A stretch of DNA of 51,662 bases from an uncultured bacterium (lineage in GTDB: Bacteria > Bacillota_I > Bacilli_A > RFN20 > CAG-826), in assembly GCA_949299195.1 (NCBI GenBank), contig CASFZN010000003.1:1-51662 (forward strand), in the 5' to 3' direction. A model generated the notes under the pieces. The model searched no databases, was not told the DNA's origin, and saw only the letters and a program-made list of their open reading frames with translations. The position numbers and the translations under genes were made by a program. Position 1 is the stretch's first letter; every line of letters begins with the position of its first letter. Positions 24,376 through 33,795 of this stretch are shown here, one piece after another.

Positions 24376-27300
24376 TTAGATTGTTTTATTTTTCTTCTTT
24401 TTATTGGTGATAAGAATCACTGCAACTACTATTCCAATTACAACAACAGTTCCAACAGAAGCAATAACAATTACCGTGGATAATTGAGAAGAAGTTTCAG
24501 GAGCAACATTTGTTACTAAATTATTAGATGTTAATTTAAAGATTTTATATTCACCTTCTTCAAAGACATCAACTTTATTAACTTTTCCTATTCTTACACA
24601 TCCTGCAACAACCTCTTCCAATCGAGTGTTGTTTTTGAAAGCTAGATAGAAATTACCACTTTCAGTGATATTTACTTGACCACCATTTTGATTAAAGACG
24701 CGAATAGAATATTGATTTGAATACCCACTATATTCAGAGGATTCTTTGATTACATCGTAAGTATATCCTTCTCTAACTTGTGAACCATAAAGAATATAAT
24801 CACTATTTTCATTAATTACCGCTCCAATAGAACCGCCTTGAACAAATTCGATACTAAGATAAATTGTTGGAAGGTGAGTTGCTAAGGTATATTCAAAACT
24901 GCTGCCAACGTCTTCTCCTAAGTCCTCAAGAGTTATTCCATTAAGCGTAACTTTTTGAACCTTTTCTGAGAATATAATCTTAATTAAATTATTTTGATAT
25001 TCAAATCCGTTAATAAAAACGTCTTTAGCAACGCTATTAATTTCAAGAGTATATTCTTTTTCTTGAACTGTTCCATCAACTAAAACATACTCAAATTTTA
25101 ACTGATAAATTCCGTCTTCATAAAAGGAATCGTTTTCTTTATCCTTTAAAGGAATAATAGTATATGCTCTATCAGCAATTATTCCACTCTCAAGATAAGA
25201 TGGGATAGCTGATGTTTTATATAAAGGATAAGTTCCATCTTCACTTTCTCCATCAGAGGAAATGTTAAACATATGATCTGTTAAGACAACTTCTCCATTA
25301 GAATTTGTTAAAGTAATTGTGTTATCAATTACACTTCTATTGACAAATTGTTGAATATATAGAGTGTTTGAAGTGCTTGTTCCAGCATAGAGTGTATAAT
25401 TGCCATCTGTTAAATTATATCCAATTGGTTTATAGACGTTATCAGGATCAGCGCGGTTAGAAATAACATCTTCGAAACTTGGTAAACCATTTAATCCACC
25501 TGTAGTTGTATAAATATTAGAGGTGAAATTAGTATTAGTTAAACCTAAACCGGTATCTCTTCCTAAAGAATTTAATAAAGTTGATTGGTATAACTTATCT
25601 TCTTCTTTTTCAAAATCAAAAGGTTCTACTGCAGGAGCCTCACTAAAATCTTGATAGAAACCCATATATGGAATCGAGAGATTAGTAAGGTCACTTGATT
25701 CCGATTCAAGAATTAAGAATCCTTCAATATAAGTACCATACTGAAAATTTTCATTTAGTTCATTTTTAATTTCATCACTTAATTCGTAATGAACATCAAT
25801 AACTTGAGTTTCTCCACTTAAAGATACATCAAAAGTATAAACATCTAACAAATCTGCTTCCGTAGAAAGCATTAAATTATCGCTATAATCATAACCTTCG
25901 CTATCATAGAAGGTTAAATGTGGTGCGGTTACATATAATGATGCTTTATAACTGCCACTTTTTGATTCTTCATTATGTAAAGTAACACTGAAATCGATAA
26001 TTCCATTTTGAATATCTTCATTATTCCTCAATTCAACTTTTGCACCGCTACTATCGGTATCATCCTCTAAATACATATTAGATGAAATTGTATTACCAAC
26101 ATTAACAACGCCGGCTCCTTGCACTCTTGGAGAATAAGGTGCTCCATTAGCTTCAAATAAAACCGTGGAATTAGACATCACTCTACTTTTTAAAGTTTTA
26201 AGATACTCTACTCTTTCTTCTTCAGTAGCAAATTCTTCTTCGCCTAAAATTACACTTTCGGCTCCACTTAAATTAGGAGTAGCCATAGATGTACCCGTCA
26301 TATATTGATAGGAATCATAAGTTAAAGTGTTATTTACTGAATTTACTGCACCAATAATGTTTTGGCCTGGAGCCGAGATATCAGGTTTTAAATTTAAATT
26401 TGCACTTGTACCATTGGTAGAGAAACTACTCATCATATCTCTAGAAATAGTTATTTCTTTAACATTAGCATTATTAAAAATATCGTAAGCTTGATAGGAT
26501 GAAGAGGCAGCTGGAATCATGTCATTTTGACTTAAGCCAGTAAGATCAAAATATCCTTGCGATCCGCTTCCTTCACCGTTAGTAATAATAATTCCGACGG
26601 CTCCAGCATCTTTAGCATTCTTAATCTTTTCAGAGAAATTAAGTTCTCCTCTTCTAACAATAGCAATTTTACCATCAACATCGATGCCGTTATAATCACT
26701 AACATCTCCTAAATTAGGAATTACCTCATATTCAAAAGTAACACTATCTTCTCCTTCAGGAATTAGTACATGCATTGGTAATTGCTCATCGTATTTTGTT
26801 TCCCCTTCGGTCGAAGTATAATTTACAATTTGGTCTCTGATTTCAATTAATTCATTATCAACCGCAACTAAAGAGGTGACTAGACTATCATCACTTAAAT
26901 TAGAAGAAGCAACAGCCGTTACCCAGGATTCTTTTGCGCTAGAACCAATCGCAGAATCTTCAACTATGTCAGTTGTAGAATATTGATAATAACCGCTATT
27001 TTCCCAGTTTCCTTTGCCTTCATTTCCAACAGCAAAATTTACTTGAATACCCTTTTCGATAAAGTTTTGGCTAATCTCTTCAGCAAAAGGTTCAAAATCA
27101 TCAAAAGATGAACCGATAGAAACACTAATAATATCTGCGCCTAATAAATACGCATCATTCATTGCCTTGATAATAGCAGAATTAGGAATATAATCGCCTT
27201 TACCTCCACCTACTTCAACAGTTACTTTCATGAAAAGTAATTGTGAATTTGGAGCTATTCCATTAAACAAATCTCCGTTAGCGCTAGCGATTGAACTAAC

Positions 27301-28020
27301 GTGCATTCCGTGAGTTGATCCAACGTATTCAACATCGTTATCTTCTTTATAATTCTCCATGTTAGAATAATCATCAGCTAAAGAACCGATACTTCCGCCA
27401 TAATCGTGATAATAAGGAATTTTTTGGTTATAATAACAATCTTCTAAACTTGTTGAAACTTTATTTTCTTTATTTTCATTGTTTAAAAATTCTTTAATAT
27501 CGCTTTCATCTAATCTGGTTTCAACTGAGTTATCTAAATCTTGAAAAGCGTTATGTTCCAAAGAAAAAGAAGAGTCAATAACAGCGATGACGGTGTTTTC
27601 TCCGCTGTTCGTTCCAGAAGGAACGTTCATTTCTTTTAATGATTTATTTTCTGGAGGATTTTTAAAGGTTTCATATTCATACTCGTAAACAGGCCCTTCA
27701 AGAACCACTTCATTTAAGCTATTTTCAAAAACGCCACGAATTCCATCGAAGCTTTTTATAATATTATCGAAGTCGCTATCATAATTAATTAAAACGCCAT
27801 TATTAATTCCGTTAAAAACATCAATAATTTCGTAATTTTTAGCAACTTTTGAAAAATCTCTTTTGAAATCTTCGATATTATAACTATCTTCAAAAAGAAC
27901 GATAGATTGTTTATCTTTAATTTCCAAAGAATTGTAAGAATTTCCTTTATTAAAACTCATACCTATAGAAAGAGCTAAAATAGGTGCTGAGAATAACAAA
28001 ACTAATTTATTCTTTTTCAT
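24376..28020 (-). CDS. Cell-envelope subtilisin-like protease (S8, lactocepin-like)
   Basis: 1214 residues. Signal peptide (MKKNKLVLLFSAPILALSIG), an inhibitor-like propeptide (about 38-110), then the S8 domain: Asp149 in IAVIDSSF, His237 in STHGMHVSS, oxyanion Asn333 in AVGNEGKG, Ser578 in GTSMATPNLSG. A PA domain (about 410-525; GKIAIVRRGELNFSEKIKNA) is inserted between the Asn and Ser, as in lactocepin/C5a-peptidase-type enzymes. About 600 residues of beta-rich domains follow, ending in a membrane helix (VVVIGIVVAVILI) and a KKKK tail, so it is membrane-anchored with the catalytic part outside. GGAGG precedes the ATG. Together with the adjacent opp operon it could feed peptides to the cell. 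Confidence 0.94.
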   Translation of the reverse strand: MKKNKLVLLFSAPILALSIGMSFNKGNSYNSLEIKDKQSIVLFEDSYNIEDFKRDFSKVAKNYEIIDVFNGINNGVLINYDSDFDNIIKSFDGIRGVFENSLNEVVLEGPVYEYEYETFKNPPENKSLKEMNVPSGTNSGENTVIAVIDSSFSLEHNAFQDLDNSVETRLDESDIKEFLNNENKENKVSTSLEDCYYNQKIPYYHDYGGSIGSLADDYSNMENYKEDNDVEYVGSTHGMHVSSIASANGDLFNGIAPNSQLLFMKVTVEVGGGKGDYIPNSAIIKAMNDAYLLGADIISVSIGSSFDDFEPFAEEISQNFIEKGIQVNFAVGNEGKGNWENSGYYQYSTTDIVEDSAIGSSAKESWVTAVASSNLSDDSLVTSLVAVDNELIEIRDQIVNYTSTEGETKYDEQLPMHVLIPEGEDSVTFEYEVIPNLGDVSDYNGIDVDGKIAIVRRGELNFSEKIKNAKDAGAVGIIITNGEGSGSQGYFDLTGLSQNDMIPAASSSYQAYDIFNNANVKEITISRDMMSSFSTNGTSANLNLKPDISAPGQNIIGAVNSVNNTLTYDSYQYMTGTSMATPNLSGAESVILGEEEFATEEERVEYLKTLKSRVMSNSTVLFEANGAPYSPRVQGAGVVNVGNTISSNMYLEDDTDSSGAKVELRNNEDIQNGIIDFSVTLHNEESKSGSYKASLYVTAPHLTFYDSEGYDYSDNLMLSTEADLLDVYTFDVSLSGETQVIDVHYELSDEIKNELNENFQYGTYIEGFLILESESSDLTNLSIPYMGFYQDFSEAPAVEPFDFEKEEDKLYQSTLLNSLGRDTGLGLTNTNFTSNIYTTTGGLNGLPSFEDVISNRADPDNVYKPIGYNLTDGNYTLYAGTSTSNTLYIQQFVNRSVIDNTITLTNSNGEVVLTDHMFNISSDGESEDGTYPLYKTSAIPSYLESGIIADRAYTIIPLKDKENDSFYEDGIYQLKFEYVLVDGTVQEKEYTLEINSVAKDVFINGFEYQNNLIKIIFSEKVQKVTLNGITLEDLGEDVGSSFEYTLATHLPTIYLSIEFVQGGSIGAVINENSDYILYGSQVREGYTYDVIKESSEYSGYSNQYSIRVFNQNGGQVNITESGNFYLAFKNNTRLEEVVAGCVRIGKVNKVDVFEEGEYKIFKLTSNNLVTNVAPETSSQLSTVIVIASVGTVVVIGIVVAVILITNKKKKNKTI

Positions 28021-28240
28021 ATAACCTCCTAAAACAAAACTATTTTTAATCTTATCACAAGTTAAATTTTTGAAAAGAGATTTAAATTAAAAATACCGAT
28101 AAACTCAAAAAATAGTAAACTATAGCATAAAGGACATAAAAATATAAATAAATTATGCAAAATAACAGGCTTTAAATAAAAACTATGATTATTTTAATAA
28201 AATATTATTCTATAAAATTTAAAAATACTGATATTTGATA

Positions 28241-28282
28241 AAAATAGTAAGCATTAAATAAAACTTAGTAAGATTTAAAATA
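28241..28282. repeat. Dispersed TAGTAAG-type repeat, two units (plus weaker ones at about 28105-28180)
   Basis: The units aaaatagtaagcattaaat and acttagtaagatttaaaat lie in the 380-base gap between the surface protease and prs. Less perfect units (aaaatagtaaactatagcat, aataacaggctttaaata) lie upstream at about 28105 and 28160. Matches the sites at 996-1036 and 38261-38350. Otherwise this gap holds only the prs terminator. Confidence 0.5.
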
Positions 28283-28343
28283 TTGACTCATTAAAAAATA
28301 AATTCACTTATATATAATAAGGATAGGAATTATATAAAAAATA

Positions 28344-28370
28344 AGGTTAGAGCTGTTGATGCTCTAACCT
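28344..28370 (-). terminator. Terminator of prs
   Basis: aggttagagc (28344-28353) pairs with gctctaacct (28361-28370); on the minus strand a T-rich run follows. Arms ataagg/ccttat extend it. Confidence 0.8.
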
Positions 28371-28402
28371 CACCTTATATAGAGTAAAATATAAATAATT
28401 TA

Positions 28403-29404
28403 TTACCTAAATTTAGCGTATTCAATTCTAATATCTTCATGAGATTCATGAGAACGGATAATATCCGCTAACATCTTAGCAATAGAAATAACCCTAATGT
28501 TTGGAGAATTTTCAAATTCTGGATGTTCGATTGTATCGGTTACGATACATTCAGTAACAATATCTTTCGCTTCTTCCATTCTTTTTTTAGCTTCGCCATT
28601 AAATAATGCGTGGGAACAGCAGATAAAGACTTCTCTTGCTCCTTTTTCTTTTAAAACCTTAGCACCTGCTAAAATTGTGCCGCCAGTATCAATAATATCA
28701 TCAACCATGATACAAACCTTTCCATTAATATCACCAACTACGTTAGTAATTTCAGCAACATTTGGTTTTGGTCTTCTTTTATCGATAACAACAATATTAG
28801 TATTAGGAATAAAAGTAGCTAAGTCTCTTGCTCTATGCATTGCCCCATGATCTGGAGCAACAATTGCAATATTTTTACCAGTAAATGCTGGATCATCTTT
28901 AAGTCTTGCTTTTAAATAATCTGCAAAAAGTATTGATGGAGTGGTGTTATCACTAGGAACTCCGAAGAATCCTTGGATTTGAGGAGTATGTAAATCAACT
29001 GTAATAACTCTTTTAATACCACTATTAGTAAATAAATCAGCTACCATTCTTGCTGTAATTGGTTCATTTTTACTAGCGATTCTATCTTGTCTAGCATAAC
29101 CATAATAAGGCATTATCAAAGTTACTTCTCTAGCATTTGCCCTTCTAATAGCATCAATAAAAATAAGTGTTTCCATTATCCTATCATTAACTGGTTTAGA
29201 GGTTGATTGGATAATATAAACTTTCTTTCCTCTAACATCGCTTTTACTAAAAGCGATGCATTCTCCATCCGCAAAATGTTTAACTTCACTAACTCCAGGT
29301 TTAATGTTTAATAATTCACAGACCTTATTAGTTAATGCGATATTCGAAGATAATGAGAAAATAATAATATCTTTTATCATAGATTCTTTAGTCCTCTTCT
29401 TCAA
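28403..29404 (-). CDS. prs: Ribose-phosphate pyrophosphokinase
   Basis: 333 residues. Makes PRPP from ribose 5-phosphate and ATP for purine, pyrimidine, NAD, His and Trp synthesis. Visible signatures: ADGECIAF, the catalytic flexible-loop region YGYARQDRIASKNEPITAR, DLHTPQIQGFF, and the PRPP-binding loop MVDDIIDTGGTI. Full-length. The start is either TTG at 29404 (AAGGAAG five bases upstream; length fits Bacillus homologues) or ATG at 29380. Flanked by long spacers; monocistronic. Confidence 0.96.
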   Translation of the reverse strand: MKKRTKESMIKDIIIFSLSSNIALTNKVCELLNIKPGVSEVKHFADGECIAFSKSDVRGKKVYIIQSTSKPVNDRIMETLIFIDAIRRANAREVTLIMPYYGYARQDRIASKNEPITARMVADLFTNSGIKRVITVDLHTPQIQGFFGVPSDNTTPSILFADYLKARLKDDPAFTGKNIAIVAPDHGAMHRARDLATFIPNTNIVVIDKRRPKPNVAEITNVVGDINGKVCIMVDDIIDTGGTILAGAKVLKEKGAREVFICCSHALFNGEAKKRMEEAKDIVTECIVTDTIEHPEFENSPNIRVISIAKMLADIIRSHESHEDIRIEYAKFR

Positions 29405-29520
29405 AAGCTCTTCCTTATTTATATTTAAATTTTAATGAATAAATAGAGCAAAATAAATATAACACAATTTAAAGCACAAAAGATATAAGGAAATTTCAAA
29501 TAGAAATAAGAAGAATAATA

Positions 29521-29550
29521 AAAATACGCTTGCAATTTAGCGTATTTTTA
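29521..29550 (-). terminator. Terminator of lipoprotein gene
   Basis: aaaaatacgc pairs with gcgtattttt around a ten-base loop, 29 bases past the stop of the 178-residue lipoprotein gene. Confidence 0.8.
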
Positions 29551-29578
29551 TAAAAGGTAATTATGATATTAAACAATC

Positions 29579-30115
29579 TTAGCTAAATTGCTTAGCGTAT
29601 TTTTCTTTTTCTTCTTCACTTATCCTTTCAATATCTTCTAAAGTAATAGATTCATCATATACTTTAGAAATTACTTCAATTTTATAATCAAAACTTAGGG
29701 TGTCTTCACTATAATTCTTAATTCCTATTAATAAATATCCAACATATTTTTCATCAATAGTTACAACGCCGTCAATAAAACCATATTTAGTATAATTTCC
29801 TCCACTATTAGTCGCGTATCCAATAGTAGGAACCCAATAAACGTTTTCATATTCTTCAACTACATTTTTTGTCCTATCTTCTGCCTCGGTTGAATTAATA
29901 GTTCCGATATCAGAACTTAAAAGAAATAAAATTTTTCCTTCTTTTTCTTCTTCTAGAGATAAAGCGAACTGTGTTCCAATACTAGACATACCAGAAATAT
30001 GATAATTTCTAATAATTTCAACATTAATTTCCTCTGAATTTAAATTTAAATTATTGCATGAAGTTATTAAAAAAGATGTTGTGAATAAGCTAAAAACTAT
30101 CCTTTTTAATCTCAT
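29579..30115 (-). CDS. Lipoprotein, function unknown
   Basis: 178 residues. Signal MRLKRIVFSLFTTSFLITSC with the lipobox Cys at 20. The mature part is acidic, beta-rich by its alternating pattern, and ends in a charged helix (EEEKEKYAKQF). No family recognised. A short C-terminal ERISEEEKEKYAKQ-like tail resembles that of the lipoprotein at 33123 (EERYAKMTATY). A 16-bp palindrome lies about 145 bases upstream. Confidence 0.7.
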   Translation of the reverse strand: MRLKRIVFSLFTTSFLITSCNNLNLNSEEINVEIIRNYHISGMSSIGTQFALSLEEEKEGKILFLLSSDIGTINSTEAEDRTKNVVEEYENVYWVPTIGYATNSGGNYTKYGFIDGVVTIDEKYVGYLLIGIKNYSEDTLSFDYKIEVISKVYDESITLEDIERISEEEKEKYAKQFS

Positions 30116-30258
30116 AGTTTTTCTCCTTTTTATGTTTAAATTTTTGATTTGTTATCTTTATTATTTCATGAATTTTTCAGAAATCAAAGCCATTTTTTTG
30201 ATTGACATTTTTAAATTTTTTTCAAATAGTGACAGTTTTTGATACCGTTCACCCCCTT

Positions 30259-30274
30259 ACATTAAATTTAATGT
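30259..30274. promoter_or_regulatory. 16-bp perfect palindrome, operator-like
   Basis: acattaaatttaatgt, flanked by ttcac/gtgaa-like bases. It lies upstream of the lipoprotein at 29579-30115. A second symmetric site (ttgtatgtatatacaa) is at about 30300-30316. Regulator unknown. Confidence 0.35.
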
Positions 30275-30357
30275 GAATAATTTTTTAAATAAAAGCGTTC
30301 TTGTATGTATATACAAATAACTACCGCTATTCTGTACTGTAGGGAAGGGTTATTTAA

Positions 30358-30383
30358 AACCCTAGAAACGAGGTTCTAGGGTT
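30358..30383 (-). terminator. Terminator of diaminopentanoate dehydrogenase-like gene
   Basis: aaccctagaa (30358-30367) pairs with ttctagggtt (30374-30383), 30 bases past the stop on the minus strand. Confidence 0.82.
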
Positions 30384-30412
30384 GACTCCATATAATATTT
30401 AAAAATTATTAA

Positions 30413-31438
30413 TTAAATATAGAATTCCATTGGATAAGTTAAATATTCAACTGGTTCAAGTTGATCAACTGAAACATATCCAGCTCTAGCATGAAGAAGA
30501 GAAGGAATTCTATTAACAATAGTTGCACAGGTATGTTCAACAGTTGCTGGTTTAATAACTCCAAACTTCATATTTGGTTCACCTTCAACTTCCCAGTCAC
30601 AACTATCACCTTCATCAACGTCATATACCTTTCCAATTGTTCTTTCTTCAATAGTAATTCCTTGATGAGTTTCAATAGTTACTACTGCTGACATTCCTAA
30701 ACATCTACCTGGTTCAATAGTTTTTCCTAAAGTAGCACTATAAATAGGTTTAGTAGCAATATAAGGAACTGGAGTTTGAGTAATTGATTTAACGGTTAAA
30801 CCAAGCTTATTTGCTAAAGCTTCAGTAGCATTCCATGCATAAGAAGGGATTATTTCAGTAGGATGACCTAATTCTTTCATGAATTCTTCTTCAGTTAAAT
30901 CAACTCCATGTGCTTTAGCTAAAGCTAAACCATATTCATCAACATTATAAGAATATGATCCTTTAATCTTATTAATTTTATGGCATCCTCCAAAAGCTAA
31001 AGCAACCATATTAATCCAATAAAGATCTTGCATGCCGCTTCCAGCGATTGTACAGCCATTTTCTACTGCTAAAGCATCAAGTTTATTGGTTAATTCACTG
31101 GCAGTTACATAAGGATAAATTGCTTCTTCACAGGTAGTTAAAACATTTATTCCCCTTGAAACGCATTTTTCAGCAGCTTCATAGATGTCGCTCATAAATG
31201 AGAATAGAGTAATGATCGCAACATCAGCATTAGAATTATCTAAGACTTCATCGGCATTATTTGAAATCTTTACTCCTAAATTCATTCCTAATCCTGCATA
31301 TTCTCCTACATCCATTCCGATTATCTCTGGATTAACATCGATTGCGCCAACAATCTCACACCCCTTTTCATGGAGGTAGCGTAAAATGTATTTAGACATT
31401 TTTCCACATCCATATTGGACTACTTTAATTTTTCTCAT
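30413..31438 (-). CDS. 2,4-diaminopentanoate dehydrogenase-like oxidoreductase
   Basis: 341 residues. Nucleotide-binding start [18 protein letters not shown] and a DapB-like N-terminal fold, then the long C-terminal region of the 2,4-diaminopentanoate dehydrogenase (Ord) family with [26 protein letters not shown] and [15 protein letters not shown]. In Clostridia the enzyme oxidatively deaminates 2,4-diaminopentanoate to 2-amino-4-oxopentanoate in ornithine breakdown. None of the partner genes (D-ornithine aminomutase, thiolase) is in the window, so the substrate here is open. GGAG upstream; own terminator; monocistronic. Confidence 0.78.
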   Translation of the reverse strand: MRKIKVVQYGCGKMSKYILRYLHEKGCEIVGAIDVNPEIIGMDVGEYAGLGMNLGVKISNNADEVLDNSNADVAIITLFSFMSDIYEAAEKCVSRGINVLTTCEEAIYPYVTASELTNKLDALAVENGCTIAGSGMQDLYWINMVALAFGGCHKINKIKGSYSYNVDEYGLALAKAHGVDLTEEEFMKELGHPTEIIPSYAWNATEALANKLGLTVKSITQTPVPYIATKPIYSATLGKTIEPGRCLGMSAVVTIETHQGITIEERTIGKVYDVDEGDSCDWEVEGEPNMKFGVIKPATVEHTCATIVNRIPSLLHARAGYVSVDQLEPVEYLTYPMEFYI

Positions 31439-31518
31439 AATTATTTTTCTCTCCTTTTTATATAAGTATGAAAAGTTTTGTTACTTTAATTATACTTCAA
31501 CAAATTTTAGGATGAAAG

Positions 31519-31569
31519 GTTATTAAAAAAGAATTCGGTAAAAAACTACACGAATTCTTTTTTAATAAC
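31519..31569. terminator. 19-bp perfect hairpin between two genes
   Basis: 31519-31537 pairs exactly with 31551-31569 (core agaattcg/cgaattct). It abuts the 3' end of the decayed ATPase gene on the minus strand and is T-rich on that side. Confidence 0.8.
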
Positions 31570-32905
31570 TTAATCATTCTTATTTTTTAAATAAATAGAA
31601 TCATATAGTGAGGAATGGTAATTTTTTTCATTCATTTCATTTTTACCACTTATTAATTTATAAGTAATAGACGAATTAAATTTTTTAATATAAGAATTTA
31701 AAGAAAGAGTTTGAGAATTAATTGCTTTAACTTCTATAGGAATTACTTCACCTTTTTTTCTATAAGGAACTCAATTTCCATAGAATCATTTATCTTATAA
31801 TAATAGAGATCATAACCTTTTTTAACTAAGCATTCCCCGATTACATTTTCATAAATTCCGCCCTTTACACTTCCTTTTAAGGAATCGTTTAAATTTCTAA
31901 TTTAGTTTCCTTCCCGTATACCGCGGTTAATAAACCAGTATCATTAAAATAGAGTTAAAATTATTCATCGTTTGCGTTTCCTAAAAGAGGGATCATTGGT
32001 TCTTTAACGTTATAACAAACATTAACTAATTGAGAATCTTCAAGCAATTTAACACTTCCGCCATATTTTCTTCTAGTTTTTTTTACTTTCTATTGTAGAA
32101 TATTGGAATTTTTTGAGTTCTTTTGCAAGTTGTTTAGGTACTGCGCTATAAGTTTTTCTTACATATTCTTTTTCTTTTCCTTTTGCATGTTTTGAAATGT
32201 CATCTTGATATTCTGCTAAAATTTGTTTTTTTAAATCAAAAACCCTAGCGTAATCCTTATTTATTGCGAAATCTTGCACAACTTCAGGCATTCCACCAAC
32301 AATAATATAATCTTTAAATAAATCTTCATATTTTTTATGGAGTACTGAAGGGATTTTGTTATTAGAATAAAAATATTCTTTTATAACCGAAACGCTTTCT
32401 TCGTTATATCCGTTTGACCATAAAAATTCTTCAAAATCAAGAGAATGCATAATAATTTGGGTTTCATATCCTACCGGAATTGAAAGAGGAGATTCAAATT
32501 CATCTAAATCGCTATAAGATAATCCCAATAAAGATCCAGAAGATATAACGTCATAATCAAAGTTTTCGCTCAAAAACTTAATTGCGGTCCTAGCATTTCC
32601 ACAACATTAAATTTCATCTAAAAAAATCAAAGTATCACCTTTAATAAATTTTGCATTATCTATATAGGCTGTCATCCTACTAAATATATCTTTTGCCTTT
32701 AAAGCTTTATCAAATATTTCTTTTAAAATAGGATTTTCATAAAAATTAACATAAATAAATGACCCATATTCTTTCATGCCAAATTCTTTAATGATATAAG
32801 TTTTTCCTACTTGTCTAGCTCCTTTTACAATTAAGCATTTTTTAAACCGTTTCTTCTATCTTCCTTCCATTTTAATAATTGATTATAAATTTTTCTTTTT
32901 AACAT
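31570..32905 (-). pseudogene. AAA ATPase with DUF4143 domain, decayed
   Basis: Start MLKRKIYNQLLKWKEDRRN at 32905. A frameshift near 32850 precedes Walker A (GARQVGKTY). Walker B (LIFLDEI) is followed by TAA where Gln is expected (about 32607). An intact stretch of 166 codons runs 32573-32073 (SGSLLGL, VGGMPEVVQDF). Another shift near 32085 leads into YGGSVKLLEDSQLVNVCYNV, a stop near 31962, then NDTGLLTAVYGKE, further shifts, and GEVIPIEVKAINSQTLSLNSY with a PD-(D/E)xK-like motif of the DUF4143 C-terminus. At least five lesions. Such ATPases are common, often variable genes of unknown role in gut bacteria. Confidence 0.85.
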
Positions 32906-32954
32906 TTTATTATCTCTACTTATAAATAATATATCTATTAAAAAAATATATTTT

Positions 32955-32997
32955 GCATAAAATCCGGGTGTCGTTTTAAAAAAACGCATAAAATCCG
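32955..32997. repeat. Direct repeat of 12 bp upstream of the decayed ATPase
   Basis: gcataaaatccg occurs at 32955-32966 and 32986-32997, 31 bases apart (about three helical turns), 50-90 bases before the ATPase start. Looks like a paired protein-binding site in its promoter. Confidence 0.45.
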
Positions 32998-33056
32998 ACC
33001 TTCTATATTAAGAATAATTTTAATATTAACGATTATTATCATATTTTTAATAAAAA

Positions 33057-33090
33057 TTTGTCCCCTAATGTTTTCTACTTAGGGGACAAA
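33057..33090 (-). terminator. Terminator of lipoprotein gene at 33123
   Basis: tttgtcccctaa pairs perfectly with ttaggggacaaa around a ten-base loop, 33 bases past the stop. Confidence 0.87.
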
Positions 33091-33122
33091 TTATAAAATT
33101 TTAATTAATTTTTTAAGATATT

Positions 33123-33749
33123 TTAGTTATAAGTTGCTGTCATTTTTGCGTATCTTTCTTCTTGGTTTTCATCAAGACCACTAAATTCATAATAGGTTAA
33201 GAAAGAGTATTTGTTGATATGGAATTCGCCTTTTTCACTATTTTCACTATTTCCAAATCTAGCTCCGAATTCATCACCTTTTTTATAAAAAGTTACACTT
33301 TCATAAGCTTCAAGACTTCCAACCGCAATAACAACTGAGGCATCAACGGCGTCATAAGCAATTCCTATTGCATCATCAATTGCACTTAATACCTCTTCTT
33401 CACTCATTTCGATTTCTCCTAAAATAGAGGTAGAAATATAGACTCCATCAACCTTTTTAATTTCACTAGTAATACTCATTACACTATTTTCAACACTATA
33501 TAAATAGTAATAATTATTAGTATCAGTAGCATCAACTACATATTTTTGAGTTGAAGCTAAATCTCCACTTACTTCCATAGTTAAAGTGAACTTATTAAGT
33601 TCAAAATCATCTACTATTCTTTGAGCTTTTCCTTTTTCGATAAGCTCAAAGAATTCTTCTTCAGTTATACTTACTTCATTTTGACAAGATGAAAGTAAAA
33701 ATAATGAAGAAATAGTAAGTAATCCTATTGTTTTAATTGTTTTTCTCAT
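33123..33749 (-). CDS. Lipoprotein, function unknown
   Basis: 208 residues. Signal MRKTIKTIGLLTISSLFLLSSC with the lipobox Cys at 22. The mature part has alternating beta-like segments (FELNKFTLTMEVSGDLASTQKYVV; NYYYLYSVENSVMSITSEIK), which may form an LppX/LolA-like half-barrel; that is a guess from pattern only. GGAG about 12 bases upstream. The gene follows the hydrolase gene on the same strand after 46 bases and may share its transcript. Confidence 0.7.
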   Translation of the reverse strand: MRKTIKTIGLLTISSLFLLSSCQNEVSITEEEFFELIEKGKAQRIVDDFELNKFTLTMEVSGDLASTQKYVVDATDTNNYYYLYSVENSVMSITSEIKKVDGVYISTSILGEIEMSEEEVLSAIDDAIGIAYDAVDASVVIAVGSLEAYESVTFYKKGDEFGARFGNSENSEKGEFHINKYSFLTYYEFSGLDENQEERYAKMTATYN

Positions 33750-33795
33750 AATTAATATTAATCTCCTTTATATTTATATATTTTTAATTAATTTA

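Noticed and set aside
29578-29600. Repeat shared by the lipoprotein 3' end and its terminator (ttagcgtattttt)
   Set aside because: Short and AT-rich; most likely chance similarity between the coding end and the hairpin arm.
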